Source of the DNA: Shewanella atlantica | GTDB taxonomy: Bacteria; Pseudomonadota; Gammaproteobacteria; Enterobacterales; Shewanellaceae | Length of the DNA stretch: 64,000 nt | Direction of reading: 5' to 3' | Assembly: GCF_003966265.1 (NCBI RefSeq) | Contig: NZ_RXNV01000005.1 | Coordinates: 209,267-273,266, forward strand | Shown here: piece by piece, positions 17,161-25,145 of the stretch | How positions within the stretch are numbered: the first letter of the stretch is position 1 | Layout: the number at the start of each line of letters is the position of its first letter | Position numbers and translations under genes: made by a program | Notes under the pieces: model-generated | What the model saw: the letters and a program-made list of their open reading frames with translations, nothing else | Databases searched by the model: none | Told to the model about the DNA's origin: nothing

Positions 17161-17487
17161 ATGAAACCGATAATAACAATAGGCGCATGTATCGTACTCG
17201 CATTCTCACTAAGTGCTCAGGTGTACGCAGCAGATGGTGGTAACCCTAAGAAGGGCAAGCACCTGTACAAGAAGCAATGTAAATCTTGTCACAGTAAAGG
17301 TGACACAGCCGGAGAGCTTACTCCTATGAGCAAGACCATGAGTCAATGGGACCGCTATTTTAAGCGTCTGAAACATAAAGGCGACCAAGCAGCCTTCGAC
17401 GCTGTGTCTGAAAAGGATCTAAAAGATATTCAGCAGTTCCTTTACGACCACGCGGCCGACTCAGACCAACCACAAACCTGTGGTTAA
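17161..17487 (+). CDS. Periplasmic monoheme c-type cytochrome
   Basis: This 108-aa protein has a Sec signal peptide ending ...SAQVYAA and one haem-binding motif CKSCH (near residue 40). The rest is lysine-rich. A methionine downstream (LTPMSKTMSQW) is a candidate axial ligand. It is probably a small periplasmic electron carrier feeding or draining the octaheme reductase encoded two genes downstream. The start at ATG 17161 is chosen for the 7-nt spacing from AAGGA; ATG 17158 is the alternative. It is the first gene behind the FNR-type promoter. Confidence 0.88.
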   Translation: MKPIITIGACIVLAFSLSAQVYAADGGNPKKGKHLYKKQCKSCHSKGDTAGELTPMSKTMSQWDRYFKRLKHKGDQAAFDAVSEKDLKDIQQFLYDHAADSDQPQTCG

Positions 17488-17699
17488 TCTGATTAGCACT
17501 TAACTGCTAACCAACTACTAATAAAGATAAATTCAAGAAATACGGGGCTATTCCCCAGGCCTACATTGAACCTGAATTTGTCGACAGTTAGTCAGATTTC
17601 AGTAAATAGAAGCAAGACTTAGACCTTAATTAAGACCTTAACTCATGAGTGACTCGACAAGAACAAAAACTCGATCGAGCACTCCCAAGGAGAGATGTT

Positions 17700-19412
17700 A
17701 TGAGAACCTTAATATCACTGCTCGTTGCAAATGCACTGGCGCTATCGGGATCGGTATACGCTGGTGAAACTGAAGATCAAAAGATTGCCGACCTGAAAAA
17801 ACAGCTCGAAGATATCACCAGTGAGTTGGACGATATCAACGATCGTGTCGATAACAATGAACGTCACTCGGCACTGGACAGAATTCTTATCACCGGTGAT
17901 TTCCGTACCAAGGCACACTCACTCCATTATCAAAATGTCACCTGGAACCCTGCGATAAAGGTGGACTTCAACGACTTCGGCGGTAAGGCGATGTCTGGCA
18001 CATTCGGTATGCCAAACGATCCTGCCTCCCCTCTGGGTAAGATGATGGCTGCCGACCCTAATTTGGCTGCGGCGTTTCAGAGCGGTCAACTTCAAGGCAT
18101 CATGCCTTATGTCTTAGCACAGAAGACAACTCAGGATATTGATAACGACATATTCTACACCACCAGACTCAGACTAAATCTGAAAGCTAAAGTATGGGAT
18201 AACGTCAGTTTTGCAGGACGTCTGAGTATGTTCAAAAACTGGGGCGATTCAACGGGCGTACAGGTATTCGACTCCTGGCGTTCATTCACCATGGATGGCA
18301 CCAACGGCGGCAATCCAAGCGGTGACTGGTTAAGAGTAGAACGCGCCTATTTCGACTGGAAGAATATCGGTGGCTCACCACTTTACCTCTCTATCGGACG
18401 TCGCCCTTCAACCTATGGCCCGCCAACCCAGTATCGTGAAAATGAGAAACGTGGCGGAACACCTTCAGGACACTTAGTGAACTTCAACTTCGATGGTGCC
18501 ACCATGGGCTATCATCTGGGTGACATCACAGGTGTAGAAGGTCAGGTCATTCGTTTCTGTTATGGTCAGGGCTTCGAATCTCAATACGGCAACGGCGAGA
18601 TGTTTGGCGATATCGTCACTAAAGATACTCACCTTGGCGGCTTCAATATCGATGCGATCAACGACGGCAAGAACTTCCTCCAATTTACCCTGTTCGGCGC
18701 CAAAGATGTCAACGATGGCTTCAAAGGCACCATGGCATTCCCGACTCAACTTGCCGGTATCTTTGCTCCAACCATGTACCAGGATATGCAGAAGTTCAGC
18801 AACTTTAATTTCGAGACTCGCGTACAACCCAGTGGTGTGATTGGTGATATGTTCCTGGGCGGAATCGGTTTCGCTCGCGAAGAAGATAACGATGTGAAGT
18901 GGTTTCTCTCTGGTGGATGGACCCGCGCCGACGGTAACGGCAATGCCGGTATGTTCGGTGGCATGCTCAGTGATGCAGTATTTCAAGCTCAACTCAATGC
19001 CGATGGTAGTGAGATCATCATGATGCCAAGCGCAGCCGATGACAGTGGCGCGAAAGATGGTTACGGTTTCTATGCAGGTATTCAGATCCCGGCACCTTAC
19101 GGTAAGTTCGGCCTCGAGTATAACTATGGTTCTAAATACTGGACACCATTCACACAAGCACAAGACGATCCTATCGGAAGCAAGTTAGCGACTCGCGGAC
19201 ACGTGGGTGAAGCCTACTACATGTTCGATATCAATCCACGCATGTTCATCAAGCTCGCCGGCCTATATTACGATTTCGAATATACCGGCAGCGGCACCCC
19301 AGTCGGAGCGCCACAAGATATTGATGAAGTTATAGCAGGCAGCGCTTACTCGATGCTACCTGTGGTCGATACCGCTTTTGACATCAACGCGTCTTTGACC
19401 GTTAACTTCTAG
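17700..19412 (+). CDS. DUF3373 outer-membrane porin-like protein
   Basis: This 570-aa protein has a signal peptide (MRTLISLLVANALALSGSVYA). A short coiled-coil follows (DLKKQLEDITSELDDINDRV). The remainder is an aromatic-rich, alternating beta-strand domain ending in a terminal F (LTVNF), so an outer-membrane beta-barrel with a periplasmic coiled-coil is likely. The family is DUF3373 in my reading and has no established function. The start at 17700 follows AAGGAG at 7 nt. It is sandwiched between a cytochrome c and the octaheme reductase, suggesting passage of substrate or electrons across the outer membrane. There is no haem motif. Confidence 0.82.
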   Translation: MRTLISLLVANALALSGSVYAGETEDQKIADLKKQLEDITSELDDINDRVDNNERHSALDRILITGDFRTKAHSLHYQNVTWNPAIKVDFNDFGGKAMSGTFGMPNDPASPLGKMMAADPNLAAAFQSGQLQGIMPYVLAQKTTQDIDNDIFYTTRLRLNLKAKVWDNVSFAGRLSMFKNWGDSTGVQVFDSWRSFTMDGTNGGNPSGDWLRVERAYFDWKNIGGSPLYLSIGRRPSTYGPPTQYRENEKRGGTPSGHLVNFNFDGATMGYHLGDITGVEGQVIRFCYGQGFESQYGNGEMFGDIVTKDTHLGGFNIDAINDGKNFLQFTLFGAKDVNDGFKGTMAFPTQLAGIFAPTMYQDMQKFSNFNFETRVQPSGVIGDMFLGGIGFAREEDNDVKWFLSGGWTRADGNGNAGMFGGMLSDAVFQAQLNADGSEIIMMPSAADDSGAKDGYGFYAGIQIPAPYGKFGLEYNYGSKYWTPFTQAQDDPIGSKLATRGHVGEAYYMFDINPRMFIKLAGLYYDFEYTGSGTPVGAPQDIDEVIAGSAYSMLPVVDTAFDINASLTVNF

Positions 19413-19423
19413 TCCAGCTCAAC

Positions 19424-19443
19424 CCCCCGGCTTCGGCCGGGGT
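19424..19443 (+). promoter_or_regulatory. Intercistronic UUCG-tetraloop hairpin
   Basis: CCCCGGC-UUCG-GCCGGGG forms a 7-bp GC stem with a very stable C(UUCG)G loop. It sits 12 bp after the DUF3373 stop and about 15 bp before the OTR start. There is no U-tract, so it more likely sets transcript stability or relative expression than terminates. Confidence 0.6.
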
Positions 19444-19457
19444 GGGAGAAAAATAAT

Positions 19458-20861
19458 ATGAAACACACTCTGATCCCTTTTGCCCTTGCGCTAGCTGGTT
19501 TGTCTCTACTCAGCAGCCCAGCGAATGCCGCCAATCAACATAAAGATTATATTGAAGGCCCTTTCACCGAAGGGACTCAAGTGACCCAGCAATGCATCGA
19601 ATGCCATGAAGATCATGCCAAAGACTTTATGAAGTCGTCGCATTGGACCTGGGAACTGGAACAAGAGCTTCCGGGTCGTACGGTGAAACGTGGTAAGAAA
19701 AATAGCATCAACAACTTCTGTGTTGCCATTTCCGGTAACGAACCCAGATGTACAGGTTGCCATGCCGGTTATGGCTGGAAAGACAATAACTTCGACTTTA
19801 CCGATATGACCAAGGTCGATTGTCTGGTTTGTCACGACACCACTGGCACCTATGTTAAAGATCCCCTTCGTGCCGGGGAAGTATTTAGCAGCGTCAATCT
19901 TGAAAAAGTCGCTCAGAACGTCGGTGCCCCCGTGCGTGATAACTGCGGTAGCTGCCACTTCTACGGCGGCGGCGGCGATGGTGTCAAGCATGGCGATCTG
20001 GACTCATCTATGTCCTACCCCGACAAGGCCACCGATGTGCATATGGACACCGACGGCAACGATTTTCAGTGTCAGGATTGCCACACAACCGAACAGCACC
20101 AGATCACAGGTAATGCCATGGGGGTATCACCCGGTGGTATCGACCATATCGGCTGTGAAAACTGCCACGATAGTGCGCCCCACAAGAACAAGCGCCTTAA
20201 CACTCACACGGCAACGGTCGCCTGTCAGACCTGTCATATTCCGTTCTTCGCCAAAAATGAGCCAACCAAGGTAAGTTGGGATTGGTCAACTGCAGGCCAG
20301 GACAAGAAAGGTACTGTAGATGCAAACGGCAAGCATACCTACAAGAAGAAGAAGGGCAGCTTCGTCTGGGAGAAAATGATAACACCGTCTTATGCCTGGT
20401 TTAATGGCAAGGCCGATGCCTATATGCCCGGTGACAAAATGGATCCGACCAAGGTAACCAAGCTGGCCTATCCTCTGGGTGATATCAAGGATCCCAAGGC
20501 GAAGATCTATCCCTTCAAGGTCCATACGGGTAAGCAGATCTACGACAAGAAGCTGAACATCTTTGTCTCACCAAAGACATTCGGTGAAGGTGGTTACTGG
20601 ACCGAGTTTGACTGGGATCTCGCCGCTAAACTAGGTATGGAAGCCAATGAAGCCATGGTAGAGAAGGGGCTTAAATACAGTGGCGAGCACGGTTTTGCCG
20701 CAACTGAGATGTGGTGGCGTATCAACCACATGGTCTCTCCTAAAGAGGAGTCGCTCAAGTGTAAGGATTGCCATAAGAAAGGCACTCGCATGAACTGGCA
20801 AGCTCTGGGTTACGACGGCGATCCAATGAAGAACAAGAAAGGAGAGAAGCACGCGAAATAG
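19458..20861 (+). CDS. otr: Octaheme tetrathionate reductase (OTR)
   Basis: This 467-aa periplasmic multihaem cytochrome has a signal peptide (ending SSPANAA) and exactly eight CxxCH motifs: CIECH, CTGCH, CLVCH, CGSCH, CQDCH, CENCH, CQTCH and CKDCH. The count, length and spacing match the Shewanella octaheme tetrathionate reductase, which also reduces nitrite and hydroxylamine in vitro. In the family a lysine replaces the distal ligand of the catalytic haem. It is the last gene of the cytochrome c-DUF3373-OTR cluster. The physiological substrate remains open for the family. Confidence 0.93.
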   Translation: MKHTLIPFALALAGLSLLSSPANAANQHKDYIEGPFTEGTQVTQQCIECHEDHAKDFMKSSHWTWELEQELPGRTVKRGKKNSINNFCVAISGNEPRCTGCHAGYGWKDNNFDFTDMTKVDCLVCHDTTGTYVKDPLRAGEVFSSVNLEKVAQNVGAPVRDNCGSCHFYGGGGDGVKHGDLDSSMSYPDKATDVHMDTDGNDFQCQDCHTTEQHQITGNAMGVSPGGIDHIGCENCHDSAPHKNKRLNTHTATVACQTCHIPFFAKNEPTKVSWDWSTAGQDKKGTVDANGKHTYKKKKGSFVWEKMITPSYAWFNGKADAYMPGDKMDPTKVTKLAYPLGDIKDPKAKIYPFKVHTGKQIYDKKLNIFVSPKTFGEGGYWTEFDWDLAAKLGMEANEAMVEKGLKYSGEHGFAATEMWWRINHMVSPKEESLKCKDCHKKGTRMNWQALGYDGDPMKNKKGEKHAK

Positions 20862-20883
20862 CTAAGCACAATCGAGCGTAATT

Positions 20884-20948
20884 AGGACATTCATCCTCCC
20901 ATGAGTGTCCTATCGTCAGCCGACCGGCCCTGCAATAGGTCGGCTGAC
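20884..20948 (+). terminator. Two consecutive hairpins after otr
   Basis: The first hairpin is AGGACATTCAT / ATGAGTGTCCT (11-bp stem with one G-U pair, 20884-20911). The second is GTCAGCCGACC / GGTCGGCTGAC (perfect 11-bp stem, 20915-20948). They begin 22 bp after the otr stop. No U-tract follows, so they may terminate with Rho or protect the 3' end. Confidence 0.55.
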
Positions 20949-21148
20949 ACCTCATCCCAGCCTTTAGAAATTAGCATTAGACTTTAGACATTTTCGGATA
21001 AAACATCCCTTACTTTCATGAAAATAGCCCAACTTGTCTCACAGCTTGTTTAAATAGGGTCATATTACTCCCTGAACTGCCAAAAATAACTTGAAATATT
21101 GGCATCTTACTTGCGATACAAGTGTGTTCTTTTCCTACGGCAAGTTAT

Positions 21149-22330
21149 ATGACATGTAAAACCACATTTCTTAAAAAATGTGATCAATTTTCCGGTGAGT
21201 TCAGTGGCGCATTTGCCGATCTCGGTACTTTCCTTCCGCTGGTACTGGGGCTTATCGCGCTCAATCACTTTTCGCCTCAGGGCATCTTTATGGGCTTTGG
21301 GCTCTTTGCCCTGTTTACCGCCTTTTACTACAGGCGGCCCATTCCCGTACAGCCCATGAAAGTAATAGCCGCCTTAGTGATAGCTCAAGGGCTGACTCCT
21401 GGCATGCTGCAGGCCAGTGGCATGATGATGGGCGTCATACTGCTGATATTGGCATTTAGCGGTGCCATAAACTGGATGGCCAAACAGCTCTCTCCGGCGG
21501 TGAGCATAGGCATTCAGCTCGCTATCGGCATTCAGTTGATGTGGATGGGCGCTCAGATGATGAGCCAGACCTGGATTATCGGTTTGGGGGCATTTGCTCT
21601 GCTCTTCAGCAGTCGCTTCCTCCCACTGCGCTACCTTGCCATGCCACTGGTCATTATCCTCGGCATGTTATGGCAATATAATTCGGGCTCGCTCTTGATA
21701 CAAGAGACGGCACAGGTTTCTGCGCAAGCCTCGATGCAGAGCTCGATACTTAGCCAGCAGTGGAGCCTGAGCTGGCCAACCCTATCTGAGTGGTCATCGG
21801 CCGCAGTCCTGCTGGTCTTGCCTCAATTGGCACTCACCCTGACCAATGCCGTTATCGCGACATCGGCCATGGCAAAGGAGAAGTTTCCCGAGGACAAAGA
21901 GAAGTTCACCCCAAAGCGGCTGGCCACCAGCTCGGGGCTGGCTAACCTGCTGCTGACGCCTTTCGGCGCGACGGCCATGTGCCACGGCGCAGGAGGCTTA
22001 GCCGTACAACATCATTTTGGCGCCCGTGGGATCTGGGCACCGGTCATATTCGGTAGCAGCTGCCTGCTTATCGCCTTTAGCTGGGGAGAGAATGTCGCCT
22101 GGTTACTGGGCTTGATCCCACTGGCTATCTTAGGCAGCCTGCTTTCCATCGCCGGCCTGCAGCTGGCCTGGTCCAAGCGTCTGCTCGACGGCAAACCCTT
22201 CTGCATATTTGTCATCCTCTCCACCGCGGCTATCTGCTTGCTGCTCAATACGGCAGCGGGGTTAGCGGTAGGTGTGATTCTGGAGATGGGACGACGACAC
22301 TGGCGGATATTTTCAGATTTAAAATCTTAA
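21149..22330 (+). CDS. MOT1-type sulfate/molybdate transporter
   Basis: This 393-aa membrane protein has about ten hydrophobic segments. The N-terminal FSGAFADLGTFLPLVLGL and the PIPVQPMKVIAALVIAQG segment are the two conserved motifs of the MOT1 molybdate-transporter family (related to SulP but lacking a STAS domain). Substrate assignment to molybdate or sulfate is by family only. ATG 21149 is chosen over GTG 21122; neither has a strong ribosome-binding site. It is separated from otr by hairpins and so is probably independent. Molybdate uptake would suit the molybdoenzyme PsrA. Confidence 0.82.
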   Translation: MTCKTTFLKKCDQFSGEFSGAFADLGTFLPLVLGLIALNHFSPQGIFMGFGLFALFTAFYYRRPIPVQPMKVIAALVIAQGLTPGMLQASGMMMGVILLILAFSGAINWMAKQLSPAVSIGIQLAIGIQLMWMGAQMMSQTWIIGLGAFALLFSSRFLPLRYLAMPLVIILGMLWQYNSGSLLIQETAQVSAQASMQSSILSQQWSLSWPTLSEWSSAAVLLVLPQLALTLTNAVIATSAMAKEKFPEDKEKFTPKRLATSSGLANLLLTPFGATAMCHGAGGLAVQHHFGARGIWAPVIFGSSCLLIAFSWGENVAWLLGLIPLAILGSLLSIAGLQLAWSKRLLDGKPFCIFVILSTAAICLLLNTAAGLAVGVILEMGRRHWRIFSDLKS

Positions 22331-22440
22331 GTTAAGAGTCTCAGATTTTAGAGGTTAACATTTGTTGTTTTGTTTGACCTTAGATTGAGAGGGAAGTTGA
22401 AGCTCCTACCAATATCAGATAAGCCAAAAAGTAAATGAAA

Positions 22441-22462
22441 TCAGCCTTCATTCGAAGGCTGA
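22441..22462 (-). terminator. Terminator of the OYE gene
   Basis: TCAGCCTTC, ATTC loop, GAAGGCTGA forms a perfect 9-bp stem. On the minus strand it is followed by TTTCATTTACTTTTT, 16 bp after the OYE stop. Confidence 0.75.
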
Positions 22463-22477
22463 GAATCAACCCTCTAT

Positions 22478-23584
22478 TTACAAATAGTCAGGGTAATCAA
22501 TATACCCCTCAGCCCCGCCACCAAACAGCGGGCCTTTATCGAAGGCGGCTAAGGGTTTGCCGGCTTGCAAACGATAGGGAAGATCAGGATTGGCAATAAA
22601 TGAGCGACCAAATGCCACCAGGTCTGCATAGCCCCTGTCGATAATCTCACTGGCCCGCTCAACATCATAACGGCCCGCCACGATAATCGTCCCTTTGAAC
22701 ACTTCTCTTAACTCGACACGAAATAATTGTGGGATCTGCGGGGCATCATCCCAGTCCGCTTCTGATAGATGAATATAGCCTATACCTTGCTTACCAAGCT
22801 CCTTCGCTGCCAGCAAAATGGTGTCGACTATTTCAGGGCAAGCCATATCCTTAAAGGTTACGAAGGGTGCCAGTCTTACCCCGACTTTATCCGCACCAAT
22901 CACTGTACTCACTGCCGATACCACCTCCAGCAAAAAACGAATACGCTTCGGCGCTGAACCACCGTAGGCATCGTCTCGCTGATTCGAATTGGTACGTAAG
23001 AACTGATCAATCAAATAGCCATTTCCACCGTGGATCTCTACTCCATCAAAGCCGGCATCGATTGCATTTTTTGCAGCAAGAGCAAAGTCACTGACAACTC
23101 TATCAATATCAGCTTGATTCATCATTCTAGGAGTAGGGCAATCAACCATGCTTCCTTCAGGATGCTCTTCATCTACGACCCACACTTGGGTTTCAGTTGG
23201 TTTTATCGCAGAAGGCGCTATCGGTGCCTCTCCACGTTGAAACACTGGGTGCGAAACTCGGCCCACATGCCAAAGCTGATTAAAGATGGTCCCACCTTGC
23301 TGATGAACGGCAGCGGTGACTTTCTGCCAACCAGAGACTTGCTCTGGCGTATAAACGCCAGGTGTAAAAGAGTAACCTTGACTGTCATCGGAGATCTGGG
23401 TCGCCTCCGTGATAATCAAGCCGGCCGATGCACGCTGTGCATAGTAAGTAGCCATCATCTCGTTAGGGATATTGCCTGGTTGAGTGGTGCGCGAGCGGGT
23501 CATGGGCGCCATCACCATACGATTGTTTAGCATCAATTTTGACTCTTTATCAGGTGAAGATTTGTAGGGGGTAAAAAGGCTCAT
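22478..23584 (-). CDS. Old yellow enzyme family FMN oxidoreductase (alkene reductase)
   Basis: This 368-aa FMN-dependent TIM-barrel enzyme of the OYE family reduces activated C=C bonds or nitro-compounds with NAD(P)H. Landmarks are NRMVMAPMTRSR at the N-terminus, NQLWHVGRVSH, and HGGNGYLIDQFLR followed by the YGGS motif. The His-Gly-Gly-Asn set replaces the His-His/His-Asn pair that contacts the substrate phenol oxygen. RBS GAGGAGCTG precedes ATG 23584. It is divergent from a LysR regulator that likely controls it. NemA-like function is possible, but the substrate is undetermined. Confidence 0.92.
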   Translation of the reverse strand: MSLFTPYKSSPDKESKLMLNNRMVMAPMTRSRTTQPGNIPNEMMATYYAQRASAGLIITEATQISDDSQGYSFTPGVYTPEQVSGWQKVTAAVHQQGGTIFNQLWHVGRVSHPVFQRGEAPIAPSAIKPTETQVWVVDEEHPEGSMVDCPTPRMMNQADIDRVVSDFALAAKNAIDAGFDGVEIHGGNGYLIDQFLRTNSNQRDDAYGGSAPKRIRFLLEVVSAVSTVIGADKVGVRLAPFVTFKDMACPEIVDTILLAAKELGKQGIGYIHLSEADWDDAPQIPQLFRVELREVFKGTIIVAGRYDVERASEIIDRGYADLVAFGRSFIANPDLPYRLQAGKPLAAFDKGPLFGGGAEGYIDYPDYL

Positions 23585-23715
23585 AACAGCTCCTCATGTT
23601 GAGTAATGTGAATAAATATTTGTTGCACCGTGATATCCGATGAAATGAGTGTATTCTTATTAATTACTTTTGATAATTAGGCTAATATTAAAATCATTTT
23701 CAAAAAATATTTGAT

Positions 23716-24630
23716 ATGTACCATCTTAAAGATCTTCAATTAGCCATACGTATCGCCGACCTACAAAGTGTGTCGGCTGCGGGCCGGGAACTCGGCATGA
23801 CCCCGGCCGCGGCCAGTGCGGCTTTACAGCGGCTGGAAAAAATACTCGATTGTCAGCTGTTTGCCCGCTCCACCCGAAAGATGCAACTCACCGAGGAGGG
23901 GCATCTGTTTATCGAAACGGGCCGCAAGGCACTACATCTACTCAACGGCGCAGAGAATGCCTTAGCCGATAATCGGGGCGAACTGAAGGGTGAGGTACGT
24001 ATTGCCCTTCCCTCCGACTTGGGAAGAAACATCGTCAGAGAGTGGCTGGATGAGTTCGCGCAGAGTGCGCCGGGGATAAAATTAAACCTCTATATAGGTG
24101 ATCAGATGACAGATCTAATCAGCCAGAATGTTCATCTTGCTCTGCGCTACGGACATCTTGAAGACTCAAACCTGATGAGGCGACAACTTGCCATGATGCC
24201 ACGCGTCGCGGTTGCCTCCCCCGACTATATAGATCACCATGGTGTGCCTACTCACCCCAAAGAGCTCACCAACCATAAGATACTGCTGCTCCATCGAGGC
24301 GGCGAGCCTTGGCACAAATGGCTATTTAGCCACAAGGGAGCTCAATACGAGATTGAGGTTAGCGCAAGCAGGAGTTGTAATGATGGCGCCATTATCAAAG
24401 ACTGGGCACTGGCAGGAAAAGGGATCGCTTATAAGAGCTGGTTTGATGTCGCAAAAGAGGTCCATCAGAGGCGTTTAAGCGTACTGTTTAGGGATCAACT
24501 GGCCGACAGTATTCCGCTGCAACTGGTTTACCTGCAGACAGATTATCCTAGCCATAAGGTCCGCACCGTCATCGACTTCCTCAAGCAAAAATCCCAAGAA
24601 TTTGAAGGGGCCTATCCTCTGTTTACGTAA
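23716..24630 (+). CDS. LysR-family transcriptional regulator
   Basis: This 304-aa regulator has the LysR helix-turn-helix at residues 3-60 (KDLQLAIRIADLQSVSAAG..MTPAAASAALQRLE) followed by a periplasmic-binding-like effector domain. It is divergent from the OYE gene with a 131-bp AT-rich intergenic region, consistent with control of that gene. The inducer is unknown. Confidence 0.9.
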   Translation: MYHLKDLQLAIRIADLQSVSAAGRELGMTPAAASAALQRLEKILDCQLFARSTRKMQLTEEGHLFIETGRKALHLLNGAENALADNRGELKGEVRIALPSDLGRNIVREWLDEFAQSAPGIKLNLYIGDQMTDLISQNVHLALRYGHLEDSNLMRRQLAMMPRVAVASPDYIDHHGVPTHPKELTNHKILLLHRGGEPWHKWLFSHKGAQYEIEVSASRSCNDGAIIKDWALAGKGIAYKSWFDVAKEVHQRRLSVLFRDQLADSIPLQLVYLQTDYPSHKVRTVIDFLKQKSQEFEGAYPLFT

Positions 24631-24690
24631 GCCCCTATTCACTTCTCCGGGGAAAAACACCATTTAGCTAGAAGAAGGAGTTTCGACAGG

Positions 24691-25056
24691 TCATGCGGTT
24701 GCAGGTTCATCCTGCACCTTAAGCCAGAACTCCTCCTGACAGCCGTTATAAAACGTTTTTCTGAAAGGTTTAATCTCTTGCCCGGCAAAATCGAGTACTT
24801 CATAGCTGATCCAGCACTCTTCACACAGCAATTCAGAGGGGGCACTGTCCTGTTCGATCTTATGCCGAACTACGACGCCGTTATTATAGTGATAGGTGGC
24901 CTCATATTCACTCACCTCGACAACACCGCCTCCTCCTCCGTCGACACCGGCATCGAGATAAGTATCTGACTTAGTTTCTTTACTGACGATATGAACCAGC
25001 TCATCGGCTGATTCTGGACTGTGAATAGCCTTAATGTAGGTAAACAAAGTATTCAT
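24691..25056 (-). CDS. Hypothetical protein
   Basis: This 121-aa soluble protein has no recognised domain. A glycine run (DGGGGGVVEVSEYEATYHY) sits mid-protein and a CEEC pair follows in the LLCEECWISYEV segment. The open frame extends to 25116, but ATG 25056 preceded by AAGAAG looks like the real start (MNTLFTYIKAIHSPES). It lies 30 bp from the 3' end of the sensor-kinase gene on the same strand as that kinase, downstream of it, so they might be co-transcribed. No function is proposed. Confidence 0.65.
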   Translation of the reverse strand: MNTLFTYIKAIHSPESADELVHIVSKETKSDTYLDAGVDGGGGGVVEVSEYEATYHYNNGVVVRHKIEQDSAPSELLCEECWISYEVLDFAGQEIKPFRKTFYNGCQEEFWLKVQDEPATA

Positions 25057-25145
25057 ATTCTTCTTAATATTATTGTGAACGTAAAATGCAAAAAGTCTTC
25101 GGTAAGTATCAGACACCTATGAACCAGAACCTATGTGTTCCTTTT

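Noticed and set aside
18474..19163. 229-aa open frame on the minus strand inside the DUF3373 gene
   Set aside because: It is antisense to a clear signal-peptide protein with a strong ribosome-binding site, has no good start signal and no recognisable domain.
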